Source: Lysobacteraceae bacterium UBA6001 (GTDB taxonomy: Bacteria; Pseudomonadota; Gammaproteobacteria; Xanthomonadales; Xanthomonadaceae). Taken from it: 16,004 nt of DNA. Where the stretch lies: NCBI GenBank assembly GCA_002429615.1, contig DJAN01000177.1, positions 1 to 16,004 of the forward strand, given 5' to 3'. This document shows, one piece after another, positions 13,863-16,004 of this stretch. The translations under genes were made by a program, and so were the position numbers. Positions within the stretch are counted from its first letter, which is position 1. Each line of letters begins with the position of its first letter. Below the pieces are notes generated by a model. It worked only from the letters and a program-made list of their open reading frames with translations. It was not told where the DNA came from and made no database searches.

Positions 13863-15839
13863 TTACAGCTGCGCCTCGTGGATGGTGACCTTGAACTGCT
13901 TGCGCACGGCTTCCAGCCATGCCCGCTGGGCGGCTTCGCCCTGCATGCCGGCGAACTGGCCCTGCAGCGTCTCCAACTGGCCCGGCGGCAGCTTGGTGAG
14001 GTCGCCCGGCGTCACCTTGTTGACCTGGAACACGGCGTAGCGGCCCGCCGCCAGCTCCACCTTGCCCACCGACGGCTTGCCCTCGGCCGGCACCGGCGCG
14101 GAGAAGAACACGCGGTTCGCCGCGGCGCTCGGCATCGGCATGCCGCGCTGCAGGGTCGGCAGCGGGCTGACCTGCAGCTGCGCGGCCGGCGCGATGGCCT
14201 CCAGCGTCTCGCCCTTGCGCAGGCGTTCGACCAGCGCTTCGGCCTGCTTGGCCGCGGCCTGGTTGGTGCGGTCGGTATGCACGGCGGCGATCACGCGGTC
14301 ACGCACCTTGTCCAGCGGCAGCGTCTGCTCGGCGCTGTGCTGGGTCACGCGCACCAGCACGCTGTGGTTCGGCGCCAGCTCGATCGGATCGCTGACGGTA
14401 CCGTCCTGGATCGCGGCGTCGGAGAACACCACGCGCTGCACCGCCGGATTGGCGGCGATGCCGCTGGCATCGCTACGCGAGAACGGGCCGAGCGTCTGCA
14501 CCGGCAGGCCGATTTCCTTGGCCGCGCCCGCCAGTTCGGTCGGGTTCTTCATCACCAGGTCGACGAGCTTGCCGCTCTGGTCGGCGTAGGCCTTGTCGGC
14601 ATCGGCCTTGAGCTGCTCGGCGGCGAGCTGGTCGCGCACTTCCTCGAACGACTTGCCCTGGCCACCCTTGATGCCACGCACCACGATCACGTGGTAGCCG
14701 AACTCGGACTTCACCGGCCCGACGATCTCGTCCGGCTTGGCGGCGAACACCGCGTCCTCGAACGCCTTGACCATCACGCCCTTCTCGACCCAGCCCAGGT
14801 CGCCACCGGCGTCCTTGGAACCCGGATCGTCCGAGTTGGCCTTGGCCAGCGCGGCGAAATCAGCGCCCGGCTGGCGCGCTTCGGTGGCCAGCTTGTTGGC
14901 CTTGTCTTCGGCGGCCTTCTGCGCGGCGGCATCGGCGTTGGCCGGCACCGCGATCAGGATGTGCGAGGCCTGGCGCTGCTCGGCATCGACGAAGCGCGAC
15001 TTCTCTTCTTCGTAGCGCTTGCGCAGCGTCGCCTCATCGGCCGGCTGCGCGGCCGGCAGGTTGGCGCCGTTGAGTTCGACGAATTCGATGGCAACCATTT
15101 CCGGCTGGCGGAAATCGGCCGGATGCGCGTCGTACCACTGCTTGATCTGCTCGTCGCTGACCGGCGCGGTGTCCATTTCCTGCTGCGGCAGCACGCCGAG
15201 CGTGACCTCGCGGCTCTCACCCATCAGGCGGATGGCACGCTCGAAATCGGCCTTGCTGGAGAACGCCGAGGTGGCGATCGCCGACGGGATCAGTGACTGC
15301 TGCAGGCTGTCGCGCACCAGCTGCTCGAACTGCGCGGGCGTGCGCGCCGGCAGGCCACGCGCGAGCTGCTCGCGGTACAGCGCCGGATCGAACTTGCCGT
15401 TGGTCTGGAAGCCCGGAATGCTGGCGATGGTGTTGCGCACGGCTTCATCGCTGACCACCACGCCGGCGCGCTCGCTGGCCAGGCGCGCGACTTCCTCGTC
15501 GATCAGCTGGTCGAGGGCGGCAAGCTTGTTCTCGGTGGATTCAAAATGCTGCGCGTCGAAGTTGTCGCCCTGCTGCTGACGCGTCTGCATGCGCACCTGC
15601 TCGAAGCGCTCGCGGAACTGCGCGGTGCTGATGTCGCGGTGCTGCCACAGCAGCGAAGCCGGCCACCACGACGGCGCGGAGGTCCACCACTTCGGCGGCG
15701 CCTGCACGCGGGCGACGTCGTTGGCGCCCATGCCGCCGAGGTAGCTGCTGTCGATGACGAACAGGAACGGAATCATCAGCAACCCCATGATGAGGGTGAC
15801 GATCCAGCCAGAGGTCTTGTCGCGGAGTTTCTGCAGCAT
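13863..15839 (-). CDS. ppiD: Peptidyl-prolyl cis-trans isomerase PpiD, periplasmic chaperone
   Basis: PpiD is an inner-membrane-anchored chaperone at the SecYEG exit that assists folding of translocated envelope proteins. The 658-residue product has a short cytoplasmic N-terminus (LQKLRDKTS), one transmembrane helix at about 11-29 (GWIVTLIMGLLMIPFLFVI), and a SurA-N-like helical region (about 70-250). A parvulin rotamase domain spans about 290-388 (QASHILIAVPAN ... DLGWVEKG ... GPVKSEFGYHVIVV), with a long C-terminal chaperone part after it. Residues 48-65 form a Trp-rich insert (five Trp) not found in E. coli PpiD. ATG 15839 is chosen because it places the anchor helix correctly. An upstream in-frame start would add a non-homologous tail across the promoter. 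Confidence 0.93.
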   Translation of the reverse strand: MLQKLRDKTSGWIVTLIMGLLMIPFLFVIDSSYLGGMGANDVARVQAPPKWWTSAPSWWPASLLWQHRDISTAQFRERFEQVRMQTRQQQGDNFDAQHFESTENKLAALDQLIDEEVARLASERAGVVVSDEAVRNTIASIPGFQTNGKFDPALYREQLARGLPARTPAQFEQLVRDSLQQSLIPSAIATSAFSSKADFERAIRLMGESREVTLGVLPQQEMDTAPVSDEQIKQWYDAHPADFRQPEMVAIEFVELNGANLPAAQPADEATLRKRYEEEKSRFVDAEQRQASHILIAVPANADAAAQKAAEDKANKLATEARQPGADFAALAKANSDDPGSKDAGGDLGWVEKGVMVKAFEDAVFAAKPDEIVGPVKSEFGYHVIVVRGIKGGQGKSFEEVRDQLAAEQLKADADKAYADQSGKLVDLVMKNPTELAGAAKEIGLPVQTLGPFSRSDASGIAANPAVQRVVFSDAAIQDGTVSDPIELAPNHSVLVRVTQHSAEQTLPLDKVRDRVIAAVHTDRTNQAAAKQAEALVERLRKGETLEAIAPAAQLQVSPLPTLQRGMPMPSAAANRVFFSAPVPAEGKPSVGKVELAAGRYAVFQVNKVTPGDLTKLPPGQLETLQGQFAGMQGEAAQRAWLEAVRKQFKVTIHEAQL

Positions 15840-15872
15840 TGGGACGAATCGGGGCCTATGGGCGAGCTGGCC

Positions 15873-15902
15873 AGTGTAACTGCTTCGGGGGCTGGCTCCC
15901 AA
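15873..15902 (-). promoter_or_regulatory. Candidate sigma-70 promoter of ppiD
   Basis: On the minus strand TTGGGA (15902-15897) and TACACT (15878-15873) are 18 bp apart, four of six matches in each box. Transcription would begin near 15866, giving a leader of about 27 nt before the ATG at 15839. No sigma-E or Cpx-type box was recognised. Confidence 0.45.
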
Positions 15903-15946
15903 CGGGGGTTTGGCTTCCCTGGATGCGGCGCTCACGGGCTATCGCG

Positions 15947-16004
15947 CGGCCGCCAGCGGGGCAGCCTTGCCGGGACACGCCGTGAATCCTTCCATGGAGG
16001 CTCG
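15947..16004. repeat. Possible dispersed xanthomonad intergenic repeat, cut by the window edge
   Basis: The last 50-60 bases (ending GGGACACGCCGTGAATCC TTCCATGGAGGCTCG) resemble a sequence I know as recurrent between genes in Xanthomonadaceae genomes, where a CACGCCGTGAA block and an imperfect TCCATGGA palindrome precede further hairpins. Only one edge is visible here and no second copy lies in the window, so the call rests on recall, not on internal repetition. Confidence 0.35.

Noticed and set aside
13645..13920. 91-residue protein ending in SDR-like sequence
   Set aside because: Its N-terminal part is read through the ppiD terminator and the 3' end of ppiD; only the last 53 residues are SDR. 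It is annotated as a remnant instead.
13713..15296. 527-codon plus-strand frame opposite ppiD
   Set aside because: It is His/Arg/Leu-rich antisense of a well-supported ppiD gene and crosses its terminator.

Overview
The window is high-GC proteobacterial chromosome. Gene content and order point to the Xanthomonadaceae/Lysobacteraceae (Lysobacter, Luteimonas or Pseudoxanthomonas type). The pointers are a KdkA-type Kdo kinase beside a family-9 glycosyltransferase and a DUF6165 gene, a PpiD with the Trp-rich insert I associate with xanthomonads, the mltD-gloB-methyltransferase-rnhA-dnaQ block shared with other gammaproteobacteria, and intergenic palindromes of the xanthomonad kind. The genus is inference. 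Almost everything here is housekeeping or cell-envelope chromosome. I see no phage, integrase, transposase, CRISPR or toxin-antitoxin genes, and no convincing undescribed defence or biosynthetic system.

Layout, left to right. (1) Positions 1-1799, minus strand: the N-terminal 599 residues of an autotransporter, with a signal peptide, a beta-helical passenger, a pertactin-like end of the passenger and a Pro/Val/Thr linker of ten VPPT repeats. The outer-membrane barrel lies beyond the left edge. (2) 1800-2562: no protein gene. It holds the autotransporter promoter side, a hairpin-rich leader, the 4.5S SRP RNA gene (ffs), and a cluster of palindromes including a 29-bp inverted repeat. (3) 2563-6256, minus strand: a tightly packed operon kdkA - MBL-fold hydrolase - moaA - moaC - moaD - moaE, with junctions of +1, -4, overlapping, -4 and +3 nt. 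It makes cyclic pyranopterin monophosphate (MoaA, MoaC) and molybdopterin synthase (MoaD, MoaE). (4) 6278-7742: a heptosyltransferase-like GT9 gene divergent from kdkA (21-bp gap) and a convergent DUF6165 gene. Both probably belong, with kdkA, to LPS inner-core assembly.

(5) 7814-7994: tRNA-Ser(CGA) on the minus strand with its own promoter and terminator. (6) 8111-8815: a stand-alone PP2C phosphatase. (7) 8832-10705, minus strand: methyltransferase - rnhA - dnaQ. (8) 10718-12705, plus strand: gloB - mltD, divergent from block 7 with only 12 bp between. (9) 12790-13584: fabI with its terminator. (10) 13645-13803: the C-terminal remnant of a second short-chain dehydrogenase, caught between two near-identical terminators in inverted orientation. 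(11) 13863-15839, minus strand: ppiD with a recognisable promoter. (12) From about 15947 to the right edge: what looks like the start of a dispersed xanthomonad intergenic repeat.

The most interesting items are the codon-scrambled VPPT stalk of the autotransporter, the MBL-fold hydrolase inside a moa operon headed by a Kdo kinase, the palindrome cluster downstream of ffs, and the terminator-bounded dehydrogenase scar between fabI and ppiD.
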